A stretch of DNA of 64,000 bases from Fragilariopsis cylindrus CCMP1102 (Eukaryota; Bacillariophyta; Bacillariophyceae; Bacillariales; Bacillariaceae), in the NCBI GenBank assembly GCA_900095095.1, contig FMBT01000374.1, positions 124,001 to 188,000 of the forward strand, read 5' to 3'. The translations under genes and the position numbers were made by a program. The notes under the pieces are model-generated. The model was not told where the DNA came from and did no database searches. It saw only the letters and a program-made list of their open reading frames with translations. This document shows positions 23,601 through 32,145 of this stretch, one piece after another; positions within the stretch are counted from its first letter, which is position 1, and every line of letters starts with the position of its first letter.

Positions 23601-24979
23601 CTCTCGTCATTGTTATTGTTATTGTTGTTATCGTTATTGTTATTGCTGTTAACGTCATCTTCATCACCATCAATGTATGTAATTGATTTGATTCTTTCAT
23701 CTTTCCCTTTTTTTAATGCTTTTTGTTTCTTCAGACTACTCTTCGTGGAAGAGGATGGACGCTTACCACTCTTATCTTTCTTATCCTTCGCCGCCGTAGA
23801 TTCTAATACTGTTTCTTCATCTTCGAATGTCTCCATGGCATTATTATCATCGCCGTTACTGTGGCCATCATCCTCCGACTTCTTGTTGTTGTTGTTAGCT
23901 TCATCTTCATCATCAATGTAGGTAATAGCATTGATTTTAGCATCCTTGATTTTCTTATTGATCTTCTTTTCTTGTAGTAATGATGCGTGTCCAAGAATAA
24001 CTTGCCCGTCCACATCGTCATTCGGAAGAAGAAGAAGAACAGCAGCAGCTCCTCCTCCACTATCAACACCATCACCACTAGTACCCATCGACCAATCAGT
24101 AGCAGCAGCATCTTGAGAAGAGAATCCTTTTAATGTATCAGGATGGGGTAATGAATGACCGTCATCATATAGTGATGACGAGGTAAGAGCAGCAGCAGTA
24201 GCAGCATCTGTACTACTACCAGCAGTTGTATTAACAACACGTTCCGATGGACCACGATTAAGACTCTGACCCAAACCCAGTAGTAGATTCGAACTGATTC
24301 TTTTCTTCTTCTTGCCTTCCTCATCATCATTGTCGTTGTTGTGTTCATCATCAAAACCATCACTTTCGTTATCTTTATTATTTACTTCATCTTCATCATC
24401 ATCATCATCATCATCATCGTCAATGTATGTAATAGTATTGATTTTAGAATCTTTTATGACCTTATTGAACTTCTTTTTTTGTGATGATGCATGTCCAAGA
24501 ATAACTGATCCATCCACATCATCATTTGGTACTAGTAGGATGGCAGCTTTTCCTCCTCCTCCTCCTATCGACGACTTCGATGTTAATGTGGATGGATCAA
24601 ATACAGCAATATCATTATTTGGATTATCAACAAGTACACCTTCATCTTCATCATCGAAATTTTCTACCATAACAGGTTGTTGTTGTTGTTGATACTGTGG
24701 TTGTTCCTGATGAACAACAGGTACCGGTGGTGGACCTGATGTGGATGTGGATGTGGATGCCTGTCGTTGTAATTGAGTAGTAATAACTGCTGCTGTCATA
24801 GTAGCAATGTCTTCATCTTCAAAATAATCTTCGGTGGTAGGTCCAGCATTATTTTCTGCTGAAACTTCTTCATAGGAGGAGGATGAGGAAAAATCTTCCA
24901 CACCGGTAGTATCTTCATCATGATCACCCACATCTTCTACTAAAAAAGTATTATTATCTCCATAGTAGTGGGACGACAT
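20636..24979 (-). CDS. Large acidic single-pass membrane protein, 1447 aa
   Basis: Single exon. Residues 1-920 are acidic and repetitive. A module of LVPNDDVDG.VILGHAS, KIKDAKINAITYID and a poly-Asp run is repeated, with a third partial copy. A motif like DGHSLPHPDTLKGFSS occurs in five versions (SLPHPDT twice with LKGF, then SLPHPDTIM, SLPPPESLF, SLPASEDV). A membrane helix (IYCLVFAVCLIFLGMLTPLI) lies at about 926-950, preceded by a basic patch, so the acidic part is probably cytosolic. Outside come a Cys-containing beta-type domain with GDWIGVFPSRALF (about 1060), resembling SKICH-like folds, and a Thr/Pro-rich tail with many TTAPS repeats, as in diatom cell-surface proteins. A role at the cell wall is inference. 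The tail ends at a stop without an obvious anchor. Confidence 0.75.
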   Translation of the reverse strand: MSSHYYGDNNTFLVEDVGDHDEDTTGVEDFSSSSSYEEVSAENNAGPTTEDYFEDEDIATMTAAVITTQLQRQASTSTSTSGPPPVPVVHQEQPQYQQQQQPVMVENFDDEDEGVLVDNPNNDIAVFDPSTLTSKSSIGGGGGKAAILLVPNDDVDGSVILGHASSQKKKFNKVIKDSKINTITYIDDDDDDDDDEDEVNNKDNESDGFDDEHNNDNDDEEGKKKKRISSNLLLGLGQSLNRGPSERVVNTTAGSSTDAATAAALTSSSLYDDGHSLPHPDTLKGFSSQDAAATDWSMGTSGDGVDSGGGAAAVLLLLPNDDVDGQVILGHASLLQEKKINKKIKDAKINAITYIDDEDEANNNNKKSEDDGHSNGDDNNAMETFEDEETVLESTAAKDKKDKSGKRPSSSTKSSLKKQKALKKGKDERIKSITYIDGDEDDVNSNNNNDNNNNNNNDESDNVDGFDDEHNDDDDDDDDDDDDDDEGKKKKRISSNLLLNLSLIRGPSERVGTTAGSSSSTAAATLTSSSLYDDGHSLPHPDTLKGFSSQVDCYSDTAIIDNDNDMINNDNLLADLEAAVTTTTANGFSSNDDDEDDSDDDTEETDDNDDEDDNGDEDDNSDTQRTEDRMDANGNSLPHPDTIMNNKRSLSTSRRWSNLKKSMVAPAASFLSRKKSSTMNSSSSADDYSGDQFDDDDDDDDEATIDFEGTTSTTTTPTVTMMDSIVADTAILVQSDANGSSLPPPESLFRGGSSGASFFTNADRILLQENGNSLPASEDVRMSSTSSAGTGTGTTSSNPNAAAAQSRWQTLGHSVLSTLGSTRQSSLHSNAATPREDDEFNNREVDSFLDEEDGRSGRNNNDIDDDIFPMAYEVDTHYGNNNDRDSSNNNNDNGFDNDETDGLTSSRNKRNRDGVLSDERERKWNNWRIYCLVFAVCLIFLGMLTPLIHLAKLNRREKDNNMSNSVDEPAPSPATISVAPTPTVAPTATTTAVIVAPKEPNNDCVDEIILIDEDGNSMIEMNNGNNDNNPLASSSSSLLCYTTTQKIQFQYTYCNPTSIGDWIGVFPSRALFLDRLVKQFIRGKVLECGDGEPCEESNAYQPRIKQQMIAPPITDVGEYRLFMVKKSDWPYEYVTQTASFRIIEEGQSCDDNNDIIEDNDEDEDGSIFDGFMDGDGNDNNNNNNDNNDDFGDRLGDLIGDLTGDEELGDQIGDSVGGFITGTVDNVNDIVNGPNDDGENIIDLPGSDVEDNTAPSGRGPTTAPSTFDNVNNIVNGPNDDGDNIIDPPGSDVEDNTAPSGKGPTTAPSNQDPTTAPSSKGPTTAPSNKKPTTAPSNTFDPTTTFEPTKTSSPTPSNTFEPTTTFEPTITSIPTKSGSSSGISGRTSVDEGPVNDPRTAPLNGGPIAAASQRAPTTAPSQRRTRQPTFVPTISGSSGGSSADSAIGTTT
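21060..21310 (-). repeat. About 123-bp tandem duplication in CDS
   Basis: Two in-frame copies (21063-21185 and 21186-21308 approximately) encode DNVNNIVNGPNDDG and GPTTAPS blocks of the membrane protein tail. They differ at a handful of bases. Confidence 0.8.
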
Positions 24980-26415
24980 GATATCTATTGATTGATTTGG
25001 TTCTTCACTTTCTGCGTCTTCTGTTTCTGTTTCTGCTTTTCTCTTCTTTCTTTTCTGTTATTTCTAATTCTTATTTATTACAGTAGAGGTTCGTTTTCGA
25101 TCCTTTGCTTTAATTCTCTTCTCTTTTTCGAGAAAGCTTATGGCGTTTGTAGTAATATAGTATGTACAGTAGAACTGATACAGTGAGTGGATTCTGAATT
25201 TTGGCACGAGTAAATAGAACTTATAAAACAAAAACAAAAAAAATATTTTACTCGATGGATCGTGTGTTATGATTCTTAATTCATGCATTCCTCTTTATTA
25301 GATCGACGACACTATGCATCATAAAGGCACTATGCATGCTTGTGCATTATTGTTTTTTGATAAGCCTTTTCCCTTCGAGCTCCTAAAATACGAGGTCTAT
25401 CGTTTATAAGTGACTTTCAATGTGCGCGATACATGAAAAAGAGATCCATCTCGTGATTGATGGTTTTCGCCTTAAAAAAAGAAAAAAGACTCGGAAGCAG
25501 TTCTTTATTACAACTCTTGTCTGGACTCAATATATATATATATATTATTAAGTCCCTATTGATTCTTATTTTAAATAAACTATTTTTGAAACACAATGAT
25601 ACATGATGTTGCTTACACCAAAAAGTGTAAACATGAAATTTGCTATTGGTATGTATTGACGGTAAGAAAAATAGCCTTGTATTCCTTAGTCTCTTTAAGA
25701 GCCTACTGGGAAGCTCACAGTGTACAGTAAGCTCATCTCATCTCTACCACACTACACACAGCACACACCCAAAAACTACCAAAAAATAGAAGCTCATTAT
25801 AAAAAAGATGAATTGTCACACAGAATAAGTACATGCAGTCCACAATATAATACCACGAGAATACTTACCCTTCATGATATATATAATATGGAAGGTATCT
25901 GGGTGCTCAAACAACCAACTCCTCTTTTTTTATGAAAGAAAGAACTCAAATTCAAAACTCAGTCGTGCACAGGTGATCGTGACTAGACTCACTCACTGGA
26001 CTCACTCGACTCGCTCACAACTCCCTTTTATTACGGCACGCACTCATTTTTCACTTCTTCTTTTTCAAATCTTCTCTTTCCTAAGTATTTCGCGCTACCA
26101 GTTTAGCGTTAATAAAAAGATACTCCTGGCTTAAATTATTAATTTGTAGGGTGTTTAAGAATTCTTAATTCTTACGAGTGTGTGTCATAAAGCGCTTGCG
26201 AATCAAGCGTTGCACGGAGGAAGTAGATGAGGGGGCAATCAATGATCGTGATGTTGTTTTTCGCCAAAAAAATACTGTACATAATCATACAGTAAATCAT
26301 TGCCGTCGAAAGTCGAACGTCAAAAGAACAAAAGAAACGAAACGGAATAAACACAACAGTATTTGAAAGTACAATCTATTCAACATCCATCAACAGCACG
26401 ATAGTATATCCCAAC
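24980..26415. other. Intergenic region with dispersed repeat copy
   Basis: 1.4 kb between divergent genes. It includes a TA run at 25529-25546, a dispersed-repeat copy (25675-25935) and a motif at 26191-26225 shared with the fold-back element near 52.4 kb. Short open frames here are not credible. Confidence 0.55.
25675..25935 (+). repeat. Dispersed repeat, short copy
   Basis: CCTTGTATTCCTT..TCTCTTTAA followed by GTGTACAGTAAGCTCATCTC and CACACACCCAAAAACTACCA matches 30350-30590. The final part (ATATGGAAGGTATCTGGGTG and then CTCCTCTTTTTTT) instead matches 29378-29425. Relative to 29378 the two blocks are in the opposite order, so the short copy is rearranged or fused. Confidence 0.75.
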
Positions 26416-27000
26416 ATGGCCATGATAGTAGGTGAAGTCGATGATTATGGTTCCACTCAAGAGGGGCTACTATTAGTGCCATTGGCCATGACGAATCACA
26501 ATTATACCAACAGCAATAATCCTACTCTATCAATGAATAGAAAGATGTTCGTGTTCGGCATTATTGGACTGGCGGCTGTTGTTGCGTCTGGCACCTCGTT
26601 GTTTTATTCCATCATGGATTCTTCATCAGTACAAGCAAAATCAGAATCGTCCCTTCTTAATGACGGCGGTGGTGACAAAACTTGTGTTCCAGCATCCGGT
26701 CCATGGCCAAGAGGTTCTGTGTCTCTTAATGATGATGCAGGAGATAATTCGCCATATGCCACTTGTTTTTCTCTTATGAAAAATGGTGCGCCCATAGGCT
26801 ATTGTTGGTCAAAATCATACAAGGATTATTGGGGTAATTGGCAACCGTGCACACCAAACGGTTTTGAAAGAGATGGGGTTCAATGGTGGGAATTCGCACC
26901 CCTCCAGGGTCATAACACCCTAAACGATTCTCTTGGTTTAATTGTATTTGAAACCTGTGGCACAGCATGCACAGGATTTTCAAAAGATATGCCTTCTTAA
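26416..27000 (+). CDS. Membrane-anchored or secreted Cys-containing protein, 194 aa
   Basis: Single exon starting MAMIVGEVDDYG. A short cytosolic head is followed by one strong membrane helix (MFVFGIIGLAAVVASGTSLFY, about 42-62), which may act as signal anchor. The remaining 130 residues are ordered and carry seven cysteines (KTCVPASGPWPRG, YATCFSL, IGYCWSK, WQPCTPNG, FETCGTACTGF) with many Trp and Gly. The pairing pattern suggests a small disulphide-bonded extracytosolic domain. No catalytic motif is recognised. The first 40 residues are typical of diatom signal-anchor proteins of the endomembrane system; that location is inference. Confidence 0.75.
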   Translation: MAMIVGEVDDYGSTQEGLLLVPLAMTNHNYTNSNNPTLSMNRKMFVFGIIGLAAVVASGTSLFYSIMDSSSVQAKSESSLLNDGGGDKTCVPASGPWPRGSVSLNDDAGDNSPYATCFSLMKNGAPIGYCWSKSYKDYWGNWQPCTPNGFERDGVQWWEFAPLQGHNTLNDSLGLIVFETCGTACTGFSKDMPS

Positions 27001-27697
27001 CGGACGAGATATTACAGTACCAAATTCCGTAAACAGTCTTTCTATATCTTATATACCGTGCACACGTAACTATTACTGCATACTATTCTATAATTGTTGC
27101 ATAATGATCCACTACTAGCTAATAGGTAGAATAGAAACGGCAAACTTCAATAAAATACAACAAAGTAGAAACACACAAACATGGATACCTGCTCCCTTCT
27201 TTCTCGTGTTGTGGGACGTGTTCGTAGTCTAGATCTGATTGTTTGATCAAATTTGTCAATATATTTTGTCTAGTTATCTTTGTTTGTCATCAAACATTTT
27301 GTTGTTAAAACTAGTGTTAGCGGAGGAAAATAATCTGATTATTTATCTGGAAGATTGAATAGATAGCTCATCAAAGTAGAGAAGCAGAATATTTTAGTGA
27401 GGATTAGGATTAGGATACAGTACAGACTCTATCGTCACTTCTAAAGTATATCTTCTACTAGTTTTGTTATCATACCCAGAAATATTTCCCATCAATTTTA
27501 TAAAACAAACTTCTTATAATATTTTCAATCAATGATGGCGATAATAATGCCGACGATAAAAACATTGTTCGTGACGACAGTGTACAATAGTAACAGCAAA
27601 TTCGTTACAGTATGTCAATGATGACGACGATGATAACAATGGCGGCGCCGATGGCAATCCGTAATTTGATGATGACGACGATGGCAATGCCGCTGCA
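27001..27697. other. Intergenic; possible upstream exon not resolved
   Basis: Nothing is recognised to 27530. From 27530 to 27697 the sequence is GAC/GAT-rich and has coding-like acidic stretches in more than one frame, each broken by stops. It may contain an unresolved first exon of the next gene. Confidence 0.4.
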
Positions 27698-28419
27698 TTG
27701 TACAGTTTGTACTTCAACTTGTTTCTCAAAACACGCTTCTGTCGTTTGATATCGGTGTTATTGCATACGATAGACGGTAACGATAGTGTATATGCTGTCA
27801 ATAATAATGCTGACATCGGTCGACTTAATATACAACTTTCATTCCTCGTGACAGATCTACCGACCGCGCTCACTAATAATAACAAGATGAATATCAATGA
27901 CGACGATACAATCAAATTGGTGTACCCATTATTGTTGCCGGTGGAACGACAATTGAAAGTATGTCTTATCATAATGAAACTATCGGTGCCATGAAAACCC
28001 ATTGCTATAGTTACGATCGCTGTTCACAATTTCCGGGACAAAATGTACCTTACCTGCTGGTACATGACCACAGCGCAGCGACAGCAAAAGGACTCGACTC
28101 CTCCAACCGTAACAAAGCAACAACAGCGAGCAACAGTTATACCATTGCAAGAAAGGATTGCGTATGATAATACCAAGCTTCGGAAGAATTCAATAGTGGT
28201 GACATATTTCGAAAAACAAAAGGAGGAACGAAGAATAAATAGAATGTACGAAAAAAGAAAGAAGACAACGACGATATCGATGATTTCGATACCATGGAAT
28301 TTGCTATTCGTGAAGAAGATAGGAAAAATACCCTTGTATTCCTTGGTGCTGCTGCTGTTGTTACTGTTGCATACATCATAATGTTCTGGAATCAGCAGTT
28401 GCAACGCGACCGACGATGA
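27698..28419 (+). pseudogene. Small C-terminally anchored protein, frame-broken
   Basis: A best-fit model has an exon ending at 27958 (LLLPVERQLK), an intron 27959-28078 (GTATGT...GCAG, 120 bp, phase 0) and an exon from 28079 (RQQKDSTPPTV). The latter reads through ERIAYDNTKLRKNSIV and EERRINRMYEKRKK. At the A6 run 28251-28256 the frame shifts; the next frame gives DNDDIDDFDTMEFAIREED, a membrane helix (TLVFLGAAAVVTVAYIIMFW) and a short basic tail to the stop at 28419. One extra A restores continuity. The 5' end is uncertain: no ATG begins the upstream exon. The architecture (charged cytosolic part plus C-terminal helix) suits a tail-anchored endomembrane protein. Family not recognised. Confidence 0.5.
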
Positions 28420-29749
28420 CCAATGTGTGCCTTCCTCCAAAGTCAGCATCAGCCTTTCCAATTTATTACTTGTTATTTAGTAACGCTTTATTTCTACAGT
28501 AGTCAAAGGACAGACTTGTACTTATTTAGTTTTTATTTTAACTAAATCATGTCCTGTGGTACTTGCTACCAGTACCACTCCACTTTCTGGCATTCTAACC
28601 CATCCTAGCACGTATAAATACCCAATCAGATGGTATAATCTGAGCTTTTAATATGCATAGGGTGGATACCTGAAGGGGACTTTGGGGTGCTAGGTATGTG
28701 TTCTTCACACTTGAAGGTGGTAAAGTGTGTGATGGGAAAATGGCCCATTTGGGGAGGTATGTGACCTAGTACACACTCAAAAATATGGATTATCCCAAAG
28801 TAAGCAGATGGGGTTGACCATATGTACCAGAGACAATATAAACTTGGCGAGCTATGGGCAGAACCATGCTGATGTGGGCGCTAAAGAGGGAAAACCTGTT
28901 TTTGGGCCTAAATGACCCTTTTTGGACTTAGCACACCCTGACACCTTCCTAACCTCCCTAGAGCCCTAAGCAATAGTTGGACCTTGTACCCATAGGTATA
29001 ATGTTGAGCTCCATATGATCTTTCAAGGTTCTTAGGTCTATATTGATGATGCATCATGGCCTTGATTGCTCGCACACTTGGCACTTAAAGAAATTGTGTG
29101 TTTTAATAGCGGTGGATTTTGACCAGTGACACCCCAAATACATGTATGATTACCCAATATTACAATCCAAAACCTATATAAACTAGGTTGATGCCTAGCT
29201 ATTTTATTTGGGACCCAGCATACCTGGTATGGGCGCAGTAGCATCTCAAAATATTTTTGCAATGTGTGCATTTTGGGCCATTTTATGTCTATTCTGTTGT
29301 TCCCCGCCCCACCACACCACCAATATGGCAAATGTTCCAAGTATTGTTGGTGTATTTTGACCATATATATATATATATATGGAAGGTATCTAGGTGTTGA
29401 AACCATGATCCAGTTCCTCTTTTTTGATGTTGTGGCAGCCTATTTCTGAATGGTACTTTTGGGCATGAAAATATGACATGTTGGCCAAAATGCAATGTTT
29501 GTGTTCTGGAGGCAAGAATAAGGTAGGTATGAGGGATCATGACCCTTGGTTCATCGCCTATGGGTATGATTTGAATGACTGGGTGGTACTTTGTTGCACC
29601 ATGCTGGTTCTAGAACCTAAGGAGGAGTTAATCATTTTATTATTCAAACTTGTATAATATTCCAATAACCAAACTCAACTGGAGAATTTGTGAGATAAAA
29701 ATGATACCAATCAGAATTACTTTAGTCAAGTGATGATGAACCTTCCAGG

Positions 29750-30341
29750 AATGCACAGGACTGGTAGGAGGCACACATAATGGTCTGGTACACTGTGTGG
29801 ATGCTGGTATTGTTGTCTGTAATCCTTTCAAATGAAATATGTTGTGTTCATTTCTGACCAAAAAATCATGTTGCTTTTTGTGTGCCTGCCACAAAAGCTA
29901 AATGAATTTTATTACGCAACTACAGGAACAAAAAAGTTGTAGGAGGCAAACACAATATTCTAGGACACTATGTGGATGTTTGTGCACCTGATCTATTTGG
30001 TGTTGTCCTCTGCAACCCTTTCGAATGAGATATTTTGGTGGTTCATTTCTGGTCCAAAATCATGTTATTTGTGTGCCTGCCATAAAAGCATAATGAATTT
30101 TATTCCTCAACCACAGGAACAAAAAGGTAGTAGGAGGCACACAAAATGTTCTAGTTCACTGTGTGGATGTTTTTTCACCCAACTTATTTGGTGTTGTCCT
30201 CTACAACCCTTCCAAATGAGATATTATGTGGTTCATTTCTGATCAAAAATCATGTTTTTTTGTGTGTGCCTGCCATAAAAGCATAGTGAATTTTATTCCT
30301 CAACCACAGGAATAGAAAAGTTGTATGAGGCAAACACAAGA
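29750..30341 (+). repeat. Tandem array, about 190-bp unit, three copies plus a fragment
   Basis: Units start near 29760, 29938 and 30128, with a fragment at 30316. Each contains a TAGGAGGCA.ACA start, CACTGTGTGGATG, a GTTGTCCTCT..AACCCTT core, TGGTTCATTTCTG, GTGTGCCTGCCATAAAAGC and ACCACAGGAA. The second and third units are closer to each other than to the first. Confidence 0.85.
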
Positions 30342-31227
30342 TAGGAACGATAACCTTGTATTCCTTGCTCTCTTTTAAAGCCTCCTGGCTGGGAAGCTTG
30401 CAGTGTACAGTAAGCTCATCTCAACTACAGCATAGCAGCACACACCCAAAAACTACCATAAAAATAGAAGTTCATTTTTTGGGGTTGGAATATTTTGATC
30501 TGCTGTAAATTTAAAAGAGATGAACTGTCACATAAAATATGAAGTACTGCATGGGGTTCACAGTAAAATACCAAAGGAATATGTACCATTAAAGTTTCTG
30601 GTGTGGTGATGTTCATACAACAGCAGTAGTGTGGTTCATGTAGTAGGTAGAGTTCAACTTATTTTGGGCAATCTATAGAACTGTTTCTCCTTGTTTTCAC
30701 TGTCTAGATAATAATGAAGAATGTTGTAGCCAGCTGTCAAGATAATTTAAATGCTGGATAAAAGTATGTTTGTGCACTGTAGTCCAATTGAAATATTAAC
30801 TTCATGCATGTACTGTGTGCTAGCTAATGGGTCCTCTTTTTAGGCTTTAATAATAGTAAAAATAACTATCTTAGGTAGTTAATTGATATATTAACGACAA
30901 CCACTTCAATTTTGGGACTTTATCTAATACTCTGTAATTACTATTTGATTCTCAATTGAATCCTCCTTTCTTATGCACCTATTTTGTGTCAATTCAAAAA
31001 TTTGCCTGCCATCCCTTTGAATTCAACCTCACAGAATTTCCTCCCAAAGACCAAATTCATCCAAACATTTTCCTTTCTATTAATCATAGTAGGTATGATA
31101 GATTGAATTAAAATAAACCAGAGTGGATTAATGTGAGTGGAATAATGGAGATGATGGTCCACCCAGTGGCATGGAGGTGTATATATAGCTGTTCTATAAT
31201 ATTTTTAGTTAGTTAGTTGAAGTCTAG

Positions 31228-31232
31228 AACAC
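31228..31232 (+). repeat. Target-site duplication, left (AACAC)
   Basis: AACAC immediately precedes the 5' LTR and is repeated right after the 3' LTR at 39526-39530, as expected for 5-bp copia integration. Confidence 0.9.
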
Positions 31233-31924
31233 TGATAAAATACGGACCAGTCAGAATCACTTTTGAAAAGTACGCTTTTCACAAGTGAATACTTTTGAAA
31301 AGTACGCTTTTCACAAGTGAATACTTTTGAAAAGTACGCTTTTCACAAGTGAATACTTTTGAAAAGTACGCTTTTCACAAGTGAATACTTTTGAAAAGTA
31401 CGCTTTTTACAAGTGAATGTTACAGAGCAAACGTGAGTCGTATTGGTCGAATGAGACGAGATATATAATATTTGTAAGTATAGGGTTAAGGTTAGGAACC
31501 CAAAGAGAACACAAAGAACACAAAGAACACAGAGAACACATAGAGAACAGAAAGTTCCGATACGGTAGAGGTACCAAATTGGATCCAAAATAACTGAACA
31601 AGTGAAAGGAGCGCTAACAGTATTTATAAGAGATAGTATTCACCCAGCAACAGCAAGCTCCTTGATGTATCAGTTGTTCCCATACGTAACAAGAAACTAA
31701 TTAGTAAAGAATATATATACGGAAATAATAAGTCAGTACTAGTCTATGAACGATTAGTGTGTACACCCTATAGGCTATTACGGAAGTAGGTCATCTTCGG
31801 AAGAGGATTAGGGTTCCAGTCTATTCCTCCTTTAGTATCTTCTATTAGTAATTCGCATAGATATTTCGAACTGATCCCCTCATCTAAAAGTATACCTTTC
31901 GCCAGGACTGCAAAAGATTTATCA
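31233..31924 (+). repeat. 5' LTR
   Basis: 692 bp. It carries five tandem 32-bp units (31259-31418), an AAGAACAC-type short repeat (about 31505-31555) and a TATA-like TTTATAAG at 31622-31629 that could start the genomic RNA. The sequence just inside (31925 onward) would hold the primer-binding site; I do not find a convincing tRNA 3'-end match, although TATCAGA across the junction resembles the initiator-Met type. Confidence 0.95.
31259..31418 (+). promoter_or_regulatory. Five tandem 32-bp units in LTR U3
   Basis: Five units of 32 bp; only the last differs (CTTTTTAC for CTTTTCAC). Each contains GAAAAG-TACG-CTTTTC, an inverted repeat. The array sits upstream of the TATA-like box and is present identically at 38860-39019 in the 3' LTR. 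Position and dyad symmetry suggest an enhancer bound by a dimeric factor; this is inference. Confidence 0.7.
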
Positions 31925-32145
31925 GATTAACAGTCGCAAGTACTCTCAGAACTTGCGGCGGATCTTAGTTCGGTATCTTCAATAGAAGAGACTAGTTCTT
32001 CCTCATAGGAAGACGAATAAGGAATAAAGAAAAGACGGTCGAAGGAAACCGATCTACAAGAATAGAAACAAATCAACGATAAGACTCTACAGACTATATA
32101 TATAGAGCAATAGCCCGTTGATATCACACCAGCAGGGAGTGATAC

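Larger units (their letters stand above)
28420..31232. repeat. Non-coding dispersed repeat block
   Basis: 2.8 kb with a different texture from the rest: longer GTG/TGG-rich stretches, few trinucleotide runs, no coding frame above chance. It includes a TA run (29364-29381), a tandem array of about 190-bp units (29750-30341) and a segment (30350-30590) with a second copy at 25675-25865. It looks like an old non-autonomous or decayed transposable element. The intact copia element is inserted at its right side. Confidence 0.6.

Noticed and set aside
23482-24363. Met/Thr- and Ser-rich frames inside the acidic membrane protein gene
   Set aside because: Shadows of GAT/TCA repeats in the reverse-strand gene.
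27529-28002. Reverse-strand 157-residue frame with a hydrophobic segment
   Set aside because: Coding-like signals on the plus strand (splice-consistent exon leading into the anchored protein) explain the region better; the reverse frame shows no family.
29038-30616. Short frames in the repeat block
   Set aside because: Lengths are at chance level, with no domain and no codon bias like the real genes.
31343-31601. Reverse-strand frames in each LTR (Cys/Leu repeat)
   Set aside because: Produced by the AAGAACAC short repeat; present identically in both LTRs and without protein character.
31918-31940. Primer-binding site for initiator tRNA
   Set aside because: TATCAGA at the LTR junction is suggestive but the following bases do not match and no TGG precedes it; not claimed.
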